A DNA stretch of 36,624 nucleotides from Candidatus Thorarchaeota archaeon (lineage in GTDB: Archaea > Asgardarchaeota > Thorarchaeia > Thorarchaeales > Thorarchaeaceae): the NCBI GenBank assembly GCA_018238205.1, contig JABCTV010000009.1, positions 1 through 36,624 on the forward strand. The letters run 5' to 3'. The stretch's first letter is position 1. Every line of letters begins with the position of its first letter. Position numbers and translations under genes: made by a program. The notes under the pieces are model-generated. The model had not been told where the DNA came from and searched no databases. It was given only the letters and a program-made list of their open reading frames with translations. Shown in pieces: positions 17,771-25,901 of the stretch.

Positions 17771-17989
17771 GTGGGAAAGAAAGGTGTCGCAGTAGGCGTC
17801 CTTACGTTCATAATTGGTCTGGCTATCTTCATTGATGACTTGCATGACTTTGTAGCAGGAACCGAGTTTCTTCACTGGCTACCGGATTTCGATCCAGTCA
17901 TCATTGCAAGTTTTCAGATTCACCACCTCTACATAGGTGCCCTGATTATGCTAGTTGGACTGGTACTAGCCACAAGGTATGATGAGTAG
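17771..17989 (+). CDS. Small two-helix membrane protein
   Basis: 72 residues: helix 1 at about 7-22 (VAVGVLTFIIGLAIFI), a short exposed loop with acidic and His residues (DDLHDFVAGTEFLHWLPDFD), and helix 2 at about 53-68 (YIGALIMLVGLVLAT). The start is GTG 17771, supported by GGAGTGA six bases upstream; the overlapping ATG at 17769 is in another frame. Function unknown. The Asp/His loop could bind a metal, but that is conjecture. Confidence 0.65.
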   Translation: MGKKGVAVGVLTFIIGLAIFIDDLHDFVAGTEFLHWLPDFDPVIIASFQIHHLYIGALIMLVGLVLATRYDE

Positions 17990-18041
17990 TGAGCATAGGA
18001 TTTACTGTTCGTTCTTGACTCGGACTGTTCAGTGGAATGAC

Positions 18042-18959
18042 TCAAGATATTGTTCCGATTACTAACAGAGGAAAGATGATAGTGGCATCTCCAATAACGG
18101 TTTCAAAGTTGGATTCTGTTTGCATCTTCTGCCAAGAAACCCCTTCAACAAGTGGAGCCCCACCAAGACTACCTCCTTCTGGGCGATCCAATGTGATTTG
18201 AACAGCCATATTGAGACCACCCTTGAGGATTGTTGAACCCATTGTGAAGTGCTTTGTGAGACCTCCTCCAAGCATGATTGCACCTGTCTTCTTGGTCTGA
18301 GTGATAATTTCTCCCAAGATTCGAAGGTCCTTGATAAAATCAAGTGATAGTTGCTTAGCAGTACTGTAAGTGTATAGATGGAATCCAAGCATTGAGTCCA
18401 TCAGCCCTGGTGAAAAAATCGGGACATTTCGTAGTGCAGCTTGCCTGAGAATAGAGGAATCATCTTTTTGCGCTAGCCCAAGCTCTCTGAGAAATTCAGT
18501 TGGTGCAAGGGTTGTCATTTTCTCTTCAGGTAGTCCATCAAGAAATGTATAGATTCCTTTCTCGAACTTTTCGAAATCCTCTTCTTTTACATAGATATCA
18601 GCAATACGACCCATTCCAGCTTCACGCAGTTCATAGTCATCTTTTCCAGTAGGTACTCTATAGTGCGCTCCCCCGTATGCTTCAACAAGATCATGGACTA
18701 TGTTAGCACCACTAGTCACTATTGCATCTATTTTGCCACTCTCAACAAGTTGACTCACTACTTTTCTTAGTCCTCCAGGAACCATTGGGCCAGACATTGA
18801 GAGAAAGGTAAAGCACTCCGAATCATCGAACATTCTTTGGATAATTCCTGCAGCTCTACCCAGACGACCAGCTCCAAGTACACCTACTTTTGCCATCGAG
18901 CCAAGAAATGTTTGAAGATTCTTGGTCTTTGTCGAATCGATATGATGAACTCTATCCAT
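18042..18959 (-). CDS. dys: Deoxyhypusine synthase
   Basis: Transfers the butylamine group of spermidine to a lysine of translation factor aIF5A, the first step of hypusine formation. Family blocks present include FLSMSGPMVPGGLRKVVSQL, VTSGANIVHDLVEAYGG, NVPIFSPGLMDSMLGFH, GGGLTKHF and GVSWQKM. The lysine of the last block (about K278) aligns with the catalytic lysine of human DHS. Length is 306 residues from ATG 18959, which follows CAGGTGGCC; GTG 18968 is an alternative. No aIF5A gene is in the window. Its leader contains a marked stem-loop. Homospermidine synthase is a related possibility, less likely given the archaeal context. Confidence 0.94.
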   Translation of the reverse strand: MDRVHHIDSTKTKNLQTFLGSMAKVGVLGAGRLGRAAGIIQRMFDDSECFTFLSMSGPMVPGGLRKVVSQLVESGKIDAIVTSGANIVHDLVEAYGGAHYRVPTGKDDYELREAGMGRIADIYVKEEDFEKFEKGIYTFLDGLPEEKMTTLAPTEFLRELGLAQKDDSSILRQAALRNVPIFSPGLMDSMLGFHLYTYSTAKQLSLDFIKDLRILGEIITQTKKTGAIMLGGGLTKHFTMGSTILKGGLNMAVQITLDRPEGGSLGGAPLVEGVSWQKMQTESNFETVIGDATIIFPLLVIGTIS

Positions 18960-19019
18960 AATGGCCACCTGTGTTCGAACCGGGTATTACGATGATAAGT
19001 GATTCTGTAAGAAAAGGGG

Positions 19020-19078
19020 GGATAGGTGGCGAGTCCAGGCAATATTCCGGGAGGGCAATACCCGGACCCGCACGATCC
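19020..19078. other. GC-rich imperfect stem-loop in the dys leader
   Basis: Arms pair as GGAT/ATCC, GTG/CAC, CG/CG and GTCC/GGAC with small bulges between them (left arm 19020-19036, right arm 19064-19078). The loop contains an alternative hairpin, CCGGG (19047-19051) with CCCGG (19061-19065), competing for the same bases. GGCAATA occurs twice in the loop region. On the minus strand it lies 60-120 bases before dys and is followed by a C-run then TTTT. It could be a leader regulator, attenuator or small RNA. No known riboswitch or tRNA pattern fits. Confidence 0.45.
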
Positions 19079-19224
19079 AAAATAAAACCTAAGACTAGAG
19101 TTTCTCCAGAGAGGTTCAGGTTTACGACAGTGTTATGTATTATAGAGTGAACAATGACGTAGTAGAGAGTGACCCGAAAGTATTGTACTATCGCGCTGTT
19201 GCATACGTTTAAACGCAAAAAATC

Positions 19225-19872
19225 GTGGGAAAACCTATGCAGGCCCTTTTCAGCCCAGTTTCACTGGTATTCGTTCTACAAGCTTTACTCCTGCAGGCTA
19301 TCTGGTTATACCTAGGTCGAATTTCACGAAATAGATACCTTGTTGATATCATGACCTTTCAAGCTCCATCTTCAAAACTATCTAGATACTATCACTGGCG
19401 CGTGACTAGTTTTGAGCATGCATTTGGCGAAGGAATTGCATATCTTCTAATTCTTTTAGCATCATTATATGGGCTGGGTTTTGCATTATTTGACTTTGAA
19501 CAAGTTAATGGAGCGTTTTTGATAGTACTCTTTGTTGTCTTGCTCTCATTTCTGAGTGCTTTACAACATGCTTGGAGAGTCAAAGAAGTTGTTGATAGTC
19601 GGAGTAGGATATCTATAGGTATTCAAATAGCAACTGACAAGATTGGTGTCACAAGAATGATGGTGGATGACCTATATAGTCAAGGAGCCATGGGAGATGG
19701 AAGAACTTGGTTTGCATTGTTTCAACTGGCTCAAAGGCAAGATCAGGTTGGATGGACAGTCAGGGATGTATTGTTAGAGAAAGGCAAAGAAGAAGATACT
19801 CGTTTTCAGAGTCAAGATTCAGAATCCAGTTCAATTAGCTCAAGTAAGGACGGTGGTCCAGACATCAGCTAA
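19225..19872 (+). CDS. Three-helix membrane protein, uncharacterised
   Basis: About 215 residues with likely membrane helices near residues 10-30, 68-90 and 97-117, then a soluble C-terminal portion (about 120-215) ending in a Ser/Asp-rich tail (SQDSESSSISSSKDGG). The start is GTG 19225 or ATG 19237. A 10-bp palindrome, CGTTTAAACG, lies just upstream (19206-19215). The gene is divergent from dys and is followed by eL33 in the same direction after about 90 nt. I do not recognise it. Confidence 0.75.
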   Translation: MGKPMQALFSPVSLVFVLQALLLQAIWLYLGRISRNRYLVDIMTFQAPSSKLSRYYHWRVTSFEHAFGEGIAYLLILLASLYGLGFALFDFEQVNGAFLIVLFVVLLSFLSALQHAWRVKEVVDSRSRISIGIQIATDKIGVTRMMVDDLYSQGAMGDGRTWFALFQLAQRQDQVGWTVRDVLLEKGKEEDTRFQSQDSESSSISSSKDGGPDIS

Positions 19873-19961
19873 TCGTAGGGAGTAATAATAAAGTTCATTC
19901 AGTAAGTCTTATATCCGATTCCCAGAGGCGTTCACGAGAACTCCCATAGGAGGAACTCCGC

Positions 19962-20243
19962 ATGTCTAAGAGTGTTACAACTGGTCAAAGAGGCGTTGTC
20001 GTAAGTTATCGTAGAGGCAAACATCTACAGCATCCTAATCAAGTGATTTTAATTTTTGATAGTATTAAGACCAGAGCAGAGGCAGCCGCCCTTATTAGCC
20101 GAAAGGTGAAATGGACTTCACCCGGGGAAAAGGAATTCTTAGGTAAAGTGCTTGGAGCGCATGGAAATAGTGGTGCAGTTCGAGCAAAATTCCGTACTAA
20201 CCTCCCAGGTCAGGCTATTGGCACTCCTGTTTTCCTCTTGTAG
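19962..20243 (+). CDS. rpl35ae: Large-subunit ribosomal protein eL33 (L35Ae)
   Basis: A 93-residue ribosomal protein found in eukaryotes and only part of the archaea. GVVVSYRRGKHLQHPNQVIL at the N-terminus, then RKVKWTSPGEKEFLGKV and GAHGNSGAVRAKFRTNLPGQ, match the eL33 signature. It starts at ATG 19962 behind a strong AGGAGGAACTCCGC site. It stands alone rather than in a ribosomal-protein operon. Confidence 0.94.
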   Translation: MSKSVTTGQRGVVVSYRRGKHLQHPNQVILIFDSIKTRAEAAALISRKVKWTSPGEKEFLGKVLGAHGNSGAVRAKFRTNLPGQAIGTPVFLL

Positions 20244-20286
20244 GACTATCACGAAGTTTTATCAAGAAATCATCGGAAGTCAACTC

Positions 20287-20320
20287 GGCTCCAGTGATGT
20301 AATTGGCTATCTGAGGGCTT
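20287..20320. repeat. Direct repeat flanking the permease, copy 1
   Basis: 34 bases beginning ggctccagtgatgtaa and ending gggctt. It matches 21906-21939 at 30 of 34 positions without gaps, in the same orientation. It lies 4 bases beyond the 3' end of the permease gene. Confidence 0.8.
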
Positions 20321-20324
20321 TCGG

Positions 20325-21773
20325 CTAGAATGTAGGACTCTGATAGAGAACTATCCTAGAATAGATGAATCCAGTCGTGGTTTCATTTTCAGTTGCAATC
20401 ACTTTTAGCACATATGTAAGAGAACCATAGTATGAACCAAGACTAATAGCCCCACCTCTACCAAAGGTTCCAGATGTAGTGTTTAGGGAGCTGCATTGAG
20501 TCCGCCTTTCAGTTTCATTGAAATTTTGGAACTCAGAAGATGACATATTTAGCATTGCATAGAAGAAGGTCAATTCATCAGGGCAATCATGTATCATCCA
20601 GTCTTCGGTCCGAGCACCATAATGAACTATATTAGGCAAATCATATTGTGCAGGCTGGACATTGCATGGGAAGATATACCAATCACCCAGATTGATCTGT
20701 TCCCCAGTTTCTGGGCTTTGGTGGAAGATGATAGTTGAATTATTGATTACTGTATTTGTATAAGAAGTAGTCCCAATTGTAGCAACTGTCAACACGATGA
20801 TGATAAGACTCACCAGTACTGAACTTCGCTTCACAACTCTACGTCGGATTTTTGCATTCTTTTGTTTGTGTTCTTGTTCAGTTTCCCAAATTCTTATTTT
20901 TCTGATTTCTCTTTCTTTTGACCAAATTGATGAGTTGCGTTGAAATAACTTGATGCTAGCAATAAATCCAATGAGAATAATTAATCCGAACATAGAAAGG
21001 ACCAGATAAATCGAGTCCATAGATGCTGTAAATCCGAAGGAACGAAAATATTCGAATGAAACCCCGCTGTTGGGATCATAGTTTGATAGTTTCCCCGCAA
21101 AAATCCTTGCAAGATTGGATGGACTGAGTATTGCTTGTACCTTCATGACCGAGAAAAACACTTCTCGAGAGTTCCAACCAAACAAGGTAGCAAGCCCTAT
21201 AGTTAGTGCACTTCCCATCATTGTAGAAATTATGAATTCGTCAGTAATCATCACAAAGATTACACCAATTGATGCTAAGACTAATGAAACAACGAGTGTG
21301 GCAATAATTACTGGAGGAAGATAGATGAGAAAACCAGTTCCCATTGGTTGACTGAACATAGTTCCCAATATAACAGGTTCATAGAACAGCACACCTGAAA
21401 CTATCAGGCTGAATACTAAGACTAGACTATAAACTTCAGCCAAACATCTAAGAAATACTAATGCAGGTTTCTTTCCGGATTGGACTAATCCTAAGATATT
21501 CTCTTTCCCGTTTGATGTACCAAAAACAATCCCTGCTGGTAAAAATACAGGAAGACCGATTGCCAGTACATAAGCAATCACGTTCATTGCATTGATGAGA
21601 ACTGAGAATTCATCCGTGTACCTAACTAATGGGCGATTTAGATAGCACAATATAATTACAATACTGGAAAAAATAATCCACACTGCGAACCAAGTCTTTG
21701 TGATGCAAAATCGACTGATTTTTGGTGCATTAATACTCTCCTCCACGATAATCCACTCCCTCGGAAAATACAT
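20325..21773 (-). CDS. Orphan ABC-2-like permease with extracytoplasmic C-terminal domain
   Basis: A 482-residue membrane protein. Six likely helices lie in residues about 30-290, followed by a highly charged cytoplasmic stretch (KEREIRKIRIWETEQEHKQK), a seventh helix (about 327-347) and a 130-residue C-terminal domain. That domain contains several N-glycosylation sequons (NNST, NMSS, NET, NTT), consistent with exposure outside the cell. The helix layout resembles ABC-2 type permeases, but I see no decisive motif. No ATP-binding partner gene is adjacent, which is unusual. Starts are ATG 21773 (no clear ribosome site) or GTG 21749 (GAGGGAG upstream). The gene is bracketed by 34-bp direct repeats. 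Confidence 0.75.
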   Translation of the reverse strand: MYFPREWIIVEESINAPKISRFCITKTWFAVWIIFSSIVIILCYLNRPLVRYTDEFSVLINAMNVIAYVLAIGLPVFLPAGIVFGTSNGKENILGLVQSGKKPALVFLRCLAEVYSLVLVFSLIVSGVLFYEPVILGTMFSQPMGTGFLIYLPPVIIATLVVSLVLASIGVIFVMITDEFIISTMMGSALTIGLATLFGWNSREVFFSVMKVQAILSPSNLARIFAGKLSNYDPNSGVSFEYFRSFGFTASMDSIYLVLSMFGLIILIGFIASIKLFQRNSSIWSKEREIRKIRIWETEQEHKQKNAKIRRRVVKRSSVLVSLIIIVLTVATIGTTSYTNTVINNSTIIFHQSPETGEQINLGDWYIFPCNVQPAQYDLPNIVHYGARTEDWMIHDCPDELTFFYAMLNMSSSEFQNFNETERRTQCSSLNTTSGTFGRGGAISLGSYYGSLTYVLKVIATENETTTGFIYSRIVLYQSPTF

Positions 21774-21905
21774 CTGTGGTAAATTGATGGTGTTCTTCGA
21801 ATGAGAACCTCAATCTACTTTGTGATACAATATAGTATATGAGGTGATAGATAAAAATCCTTACTCCAACACAGTATTGATAAACCTCCGATTTAATTCA
21901 TTCTT

Positions 21906-21939
21906 GGCTCCAGTGATGTAAATGGCTAACGTAGGGCTT
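21906..21939. repeat. Direct repeat flanking the permease, copy 2
   Basis: Second copy of the 34-base repeat at 20287-20320, about 130 bases upstream of the permease start and about 80 bases before the next plus-strand gene. The differences from copy 1 are four substitutions. Confidence 0.8.
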
Positions 21940-22017
21940 AATTGTCCGATTACGAGTCATAGTTAAGCTGAGGGGCCACTATAACAATCGTTGTTTGTTT
22001 CTGGTCGGTGAATATGT

Positions 22018-22572
22018 ATGATAGAATGGGTGGTGTATTTCTCAGCATATCTTCTTGCAGGATTGACCCTGAAGATTGGTGATGATCTTCTTGACGAACT
22101 AGACAGACCAGATCTTTCATGGATTCCACTTGCTCTTGCTGGTGTTCTTTTTGGTTTCATAATGACTGTATCAGAATGGGACCTAGCACTCATGACGAGC
22201 ATAATCATTGGGGTCCTTGTGTCAGGGAAAGTCAATCGATTGCAGTTTGTTGTGGGATTTGTGCTAATCTTTTCAGTGTTGATAATTGTAGGGCTTCCGC
22301 CCATTATCAGTTGGCTTGATTGGCTTACAGTTGTCATCATGATGTTTCTTGCAGCCGTGCTTGATGAACGAGGAAATGACTGGGCAAATCAAGAGATTTC
22401 TCCGAAGGCATACAAATTCTTCGAGTACAGATTTACACTGAAAACTTCTGTGATCCTAATATCGATACTTTGGCCACTTCTCTTCCCAGCAGCAGTAGGT
22501 CTCTGGTTCTTTGATTTGGGGTATGAACTTGCAGGCTGGATTGTAAGAAAGAATTACAGAAATGCTCTATAG
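22018..22572 (+). CDS. Polytopic membrane protein with a DDLLD motif
   Basis: A 184-residue protein with five or six likely membrane helices. A conserved-looking acidic patch, LTLKIGDDLLDELDRPDLSW, follows the first helix and another, AAVLDERGNDW, lies near residue 120. The two Asp-rich patches on helical hairpins recall lipid-processing prenyltransferases of the UbiA type, but the protein is too short for a full UbiA domain, so I do not assign it. ATG 22018 follows GGTGA by seven bases. The end overlaps the convergent radical SAM gene by 19 nt. Confidence 0.72.
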   Translation: MIEWVVYFSAYLLAGLTLKIGDDLLDELDRPDLSWIPLALAGVLFGFIMTVSEWDLALMTSIIIGVLVSGKVNRLQFVVGFVLIFSVLIIVGLPPIISWLDWLTVVIMMFLAAVLDERGNDWANQEISPKAYKFFEYRFTLKTSVILISILWPLLFPAAVGLWFFDLGYELAGWIVRKNYRNAL

Positions 22573-23642
22573 GCAAGACTACAGCACACATCCTCAAAGA
22601 CGGGGTTTAGTTCTTGCGCCCTTGCAAAATCCACACCTTCTTGACTGATAAGGGCAATACCATTTGTACCACTTCTGATTGCATACTTGTCTGTGTCAAT
22701 CTTGTGTTGTCCCATAGGACGTGCACATCCTAAAAGAATTGGAATATCTGGGAATCCAAGACGTGCCACTGTCAATACACGACCGATGCTTTCAGGAGAA
22801 GGTGGTGAAACATTCTCCATTGGCGTCTTCCGGACTGGACTGAGTGCAATAATGACCACTGCTGAAGGAGATCCCTCGGAAATCATCTGAAGAGCCTCGA
22901 TTTCACCCTTAATCTGTCCATAATTCAATCCAACGAGTACATGTGGAACTGTAGGTATCTTATGCTCCTCAAGGATATCAAGTGACCTTCTCATCTTCTG
23001 TGGACCATCAGATATGTGATACACTTTGGATGATACATCAGCATCACCGATTACATCAAGCATTGCAGCATCAATTCCTGCAGTTGCAAGTTGATACGCA
23101 GTTTCAGGTGTCACAAGACCCGTATGAACCACAACTAACATGTCCAGTTCATTCTTAATACGTCCAATTGCCTTGCCAAATCGTTCCAGTGGAACGTGAC
23201 CTGCAGAATCAGAGCCACCACTAATCAAAACACCTTCGCCTCCCTGATTCTTAATCTCCAGACAGCGTTCATACAGTGATTCTGGGGTAATAGTTGACTC
23301 CATGCCTTTTAGGAGCTGACCATCACAATGCTCACAGTTCAATGAACAAGAGGTGCCAGTCACACTAAGAGAAGGAAAATTGTTTGACCGCACATGTTTA
23401 TGATCTCTAATCTTGTAGGGATAGGCAGTGGGGCTATAACATAATAGATCCCTATCAAATGAACTCAATCTCGATTCGAAAGCTTTGTTCATCCACTGAT
23501 CAAGTTCCTCCGTGGGAGCATGTAGTATAGAATGGCCATCATTAAGAATATCAAATCTCAAGACTCTGCCTCTTGACTGGAAACTATCAATTGGGCTATT
23601 AGGATTGTTATCTAAGACCACAGGGCAAAGAACAAGTACCAC
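22554..23642 (-). CDS. Radical SAM protein, biotin-synthase-like (COG1856 type)
   Basis: The cluster motif is C99-SLN-C103-EH-C106 in SVTGTSCSLNCEHCDGQLL, followed by GVLISGGSDSAGHVPLERF. The BioB-like C-terminus (PILLGCARPMGQHKIDTDKY) matches what I recall of COG1856, an archaeal biotin-synthase homologue group. One archaeal lipoyl synthase half (LipS1/LipS2 system) belongs to BioB-like radical SAM proteins, so lipoate synthesis is a possible role, not a proven one. The first about 85 residues are an N-terminal extension. The start is GTG 23642, or GTG 23621. Only 27 nt separate it from the divergent acdA. Confidence 0.85.
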   Translation of the reverse strand: MVLVLCPVVLDNNPNSPIDSFQSRGRVLRFDILNDGHSILHAPTEELDQWMNKAFESRLSSFDRDLLCYSPTAYPYKIRDHKHVRSNNFPSLSVTGTSCSLNCEHCDGQLLKGMESTITPESLYERCLEIKNQGGEGVLISGGSDSAGHVPLERFGKAIGRIKNELDMLVVVHTGLVTPETAYQLATAGIDAAMLDVIGDADVSSKVYHISDGPQKMRRSLDILEEHKIPTVPHVLVGLNYGQIKGEIEALQMISEGSPSAVVIIALSPVRKTPMENVSPPSPESIGRVLTVARLGFPDIPILLGCARPMGQHKIDTDKYAIRSGTNGIALISQEGVDFARAQELNPVFEDVCCSLAYRAFL

Positions 23643-23669
23643 TTAGTTTACAATAAAGTCCATCTGAGT

Positions 23670-25121
23670 GTGAAAATCGTGAGTTGTGAAAATACGGAGT
23701 CAATTGACATATTTTTCAATGCAAAGAGTATCGCTATTTATGGAGCATCTGCGAGCCAGAATAGTGTGGGACAGTCAATCATTCAGAATTTTATCAAACC
23801 TCAATATGCTGGAAAAGTCTACGCAATCAATCCAAAATATACACAGGTCCTCGGTGTCCCATGTTTTGCAAATCTCCAAGAAATTAAAGATCCAATTGAT
23901 TTAGTAATCATTGCAGTACCCGCCAGAATAACACCCAGGGTATTTGAGGATATAGCAGCCAAAGGTGTTAAAGCATCAATAATCATCTCTGGTGGTTTTT
24001 CAGAAACAGGTGCCATTGGCACAGAACTTGAGGATGAAGTTGTAGCGATAGCAAAGAAACATGGAATACGCATCATCGGACCAAACTGCATCGGTGTTGT
24101 GGATACCCTCAGTCATATCGACACCTTCTTCCTGCCCGAGTACAGATGTGGTAGACCAAAGCCCAGCAATGTTGCGAATATTTCACTAGTATCTCAGTCA
24201 GGTGCTTTTGCTGCTGCAATCTCAGACTGGACATCTGAGCTAGGTCTCGGTGTTAGTAAGCTGATTAGTCTTGGTAACAAATGCGATGTGGATGATGATG
24301 ATTTGCTCTGTTATCTTGCAGAAGATAATTCTACTCAGGTCATTTGTTATTACACAGAAGGGTATGATCAAGATAAAGGTCGTACTTTCTTTGATACAGC
24401 AAGCAGAGTGACTCCTAACAAGCCTGTTATTGTTGTCAAAGCAGGAAGGGGTCAGAGAGCAAAAGCTGCTGCAAGTTCTCATACAGGTTCTCTTGCAGGT
24501 TCAGATAGTGTTGCCGATGCAGCTTACAAGCAGTCAGGTGTAATTAGAGTAGATAACTTTGAACATATGTTTGATGCAGCCAAAGCTCTGGCTATGCAAC
24601 CTCCAGCAAAGGGCGATAGAGTCCTTATGATTACGAATGGAGGCGGATTGGGTGTCATGACCACTGATGCTCTTGAAGCTCTTGAGTTAGCTATACCATC
24701 CCCATCAAAGGAACTAACAGAAATTTACAAAGAACGTCTCCCATCATATTGTGCAATAGGAAATCCCATTGATGTTGTCGGAGATGCAAATGCTTCCAGA
24801 TATGATATTGTCTTTGAAGAAGCAATCAAGAGTGGAGAGTATGATATGTTTGTTGTAGGCATGCTACTCCAGACACCTGGTCTAAGCATGGAAATAACCA
24901 ATGTCATTGCAAACCATCAACGTCAATCAAATCTTCCCTTTGTAGTGGTTTCTATGGGCGGTGGTTTCACAATTAAGGCAGGAGAAATCATGGAGTTGAT
25001 GGGTGTACCAACATATGCAACTGGGGAGAAAGCAGCACTTGCAGCAAAGGGGCTGGCACAATATGGTGAAATCAAATACGGAGATAAATTCAACAAGACT
25101 CTAATCTCCGATAAACCCTAA
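23670..25121 (+). CDS. acdA: ADP-forming acetyl-CoA synthetase, alpha subunit
   Basis: Together with the beta subunit it converts acetyl-CoA, ADP and phosphate to acetate, CoA and ATP, conserving energy in acetogenic peptide or sugar fermentation. Residues about 10-130 form the CoA-binding Rossmann domain (SIAIYGASASQNSVGQSI). Two succinyl-CoA-ligase-like domains follow (LVSQSGAFAAAISDW; VLMITNGGGLGVMTTDALE). The phosphorylated histidine is the one in SSHTGSLAGSD (about H271). The start is GTG 23670. acdB follows after 45 nt. The substrate could be another acyl-CoA (for example aryl or branched). Confidence 0.94.
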   Translation: MKIVSCENTESIDIFFNAKSIAIYGASASQNSVGQSIIQNFIKPQYAGKVYAINPKYTQVLGVPCFANLQEIKDPIDLVIIAVPARITPRVFEDIAAKGVKASIIISGGFSETGAIGTELEDEVVAIAKKHGIRIIGPNCIGVVDTLSHIDTFFLPEYRCGRPKPSNVANISLVSQSGAFAAAISDWTSELGLGVSKLISLGNKCDVDDDDLLCYLAEDNSTQVICYYTEGYDQDKGRTFFDTASRVTPNKPVIVVKAGRGQRAKAAASSHTGSLAGSDSVADAAYKQSGVIRVDNFEHMFDAAKALAMQPPAKGDRVLMITNGGGLGVMTTDALEALELAIPSPSKELTEIYKERLPSYCAIGNPIDVVGDANASRYDIVFEEAIKSGEYDMFVVGMLLQTPGLSMEITNVIANHQRQSNLPFVVVSMGGGFTIKAGEIMELMGVPTYATGEKAALAAKGLAQYGEIKYGDKFNKTLISDKP

Positions 25122-25166
25122 AAGGAATGGACCACGGTAGCAAGTAGAGCAGAGGTCTGGAAAACA

Positions 25167-25901
25167 ATGAAGGAAGCGAAAAAAATCTTCAAGACTGCCC
25201 TCGAAGAGGGAAGAATGTTTGTACTGGAGCACGAAGCAAAGGACATAATGAAAGCATATGGGATTCCCATTCCAGCTTATGATACTGCAGTAACTGCAGA
25301 AGAGGCTATAGAAAAATCCAAAGCTATCGGTTTTCCTGTAGTACTCAAGATCCTCTCCAAGGATGTTTTACACAAATCCGACGCAGGAGGAGTGAAAATC
25401 AATCTTAAGAATGAAGAAGAGGTTCGTAAAGCGTTCAACGAGATTATGGAAAATGCAAAGAACTATGGAAAAGAGAAAGACATTGATGTGGACCTGAGTC
25501 GAGGTGTATTCATTTCTGATTTTGCAGATATGGGCACAGAGATTATTGTTGGTGTCACTAAAGATCCTCAGTTTGGGCATGCATTAATGGCAGGTCTTGG
25601 TGGCATTTTTGTTGAAGTCCTGAAAGACGTATCTTTCAGATTGATTCCATTCACCGAGAATGATGCCAGAGAGATGTTGAAGGAACTAAAAGCATACAAA
25701 ATATTGGAAGGTATCCGTGGCGAACCTCCAAGAGATATAGATTCTCTAGTTAATGTCATGTTGGCTGTATCCAAGATGATTGCAGATAATCCGGAGATCA
25801 CAGAACTGGATTGCAATCCAACCTTTGTATACGAAAAGGGAAAGGGAACTCTAGTTGTTGATGCACGGATTCTGATTGGTAGCTCGGAAGCTAGCCACTA
25901 A
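25167..25901 (+). CDS. acdB: ADP-forming acetyl-CoA synthetase, beta subunit (ATP-grasp)
   Basis: The nucleotide-binding subunit, 244 residues, with an ATP-grasp fold. Blocks include EAKDIMKAYGIPIPAYDTA, GFPVVLKILSKDVLHKSDAG, GTEIIVGVTKDPQFGHALMA, GLGGIFVEVLKDVSFR and ITELDCNPTFVY. It stands as a separate gene behind acdA, as in Thermococcales, rather than fused as in some other archaea. ATG 25167 follows an AGAGCAGAGG tract. The last 11 nt overlap the convergent unknown gene. Confidence 0.95.
   Translation: MKEAKKIFKTALEEGRMFVLEHEAKDIMKAYGIPIPAYDTAVTAEEAIEKSKAIGFPVVLKILSKDVLHKSDAGGVKINLKNEEEVRKAFNEIMENAKNYGKEKDIDVDLSRGVFISDFADMGTEIIVGVTKDPQFGHALMAGLGGIFVEVLKDVSFRLIPFTENDAREMLKELKAYKILEGIRGEPPRDIDSLVNVMLAVSKMIADNPEITELDCNPTFVYEKGKGTLVVDARILIGSSEASH

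Noticed and set aside
18971-18980. tRNA T-loop-like GTTCGAAC
   Set aside because: The flanking bases do not form a T stem on either strand, and no acceptor, D or anticodon arms fit. It lies in the leader of dys.
18952-19218. Minus-strand 88-residue frame across the dys leader
   Set aside because: It overlaps the dys start, has no ribosome site, and covers the palindrome and stem-loop region. Composition does not look coding.
20287-21939. Insertion sequence
   Set aside because: No transposase and no terminal inverted repeats. The bracketed gene is a membrane protein.
21963-22340. Minus-strand 125-residue frame
   Set aside because: Antisense to the membrane protein at 22018, whose ribosome site and helix pattern are convincing.
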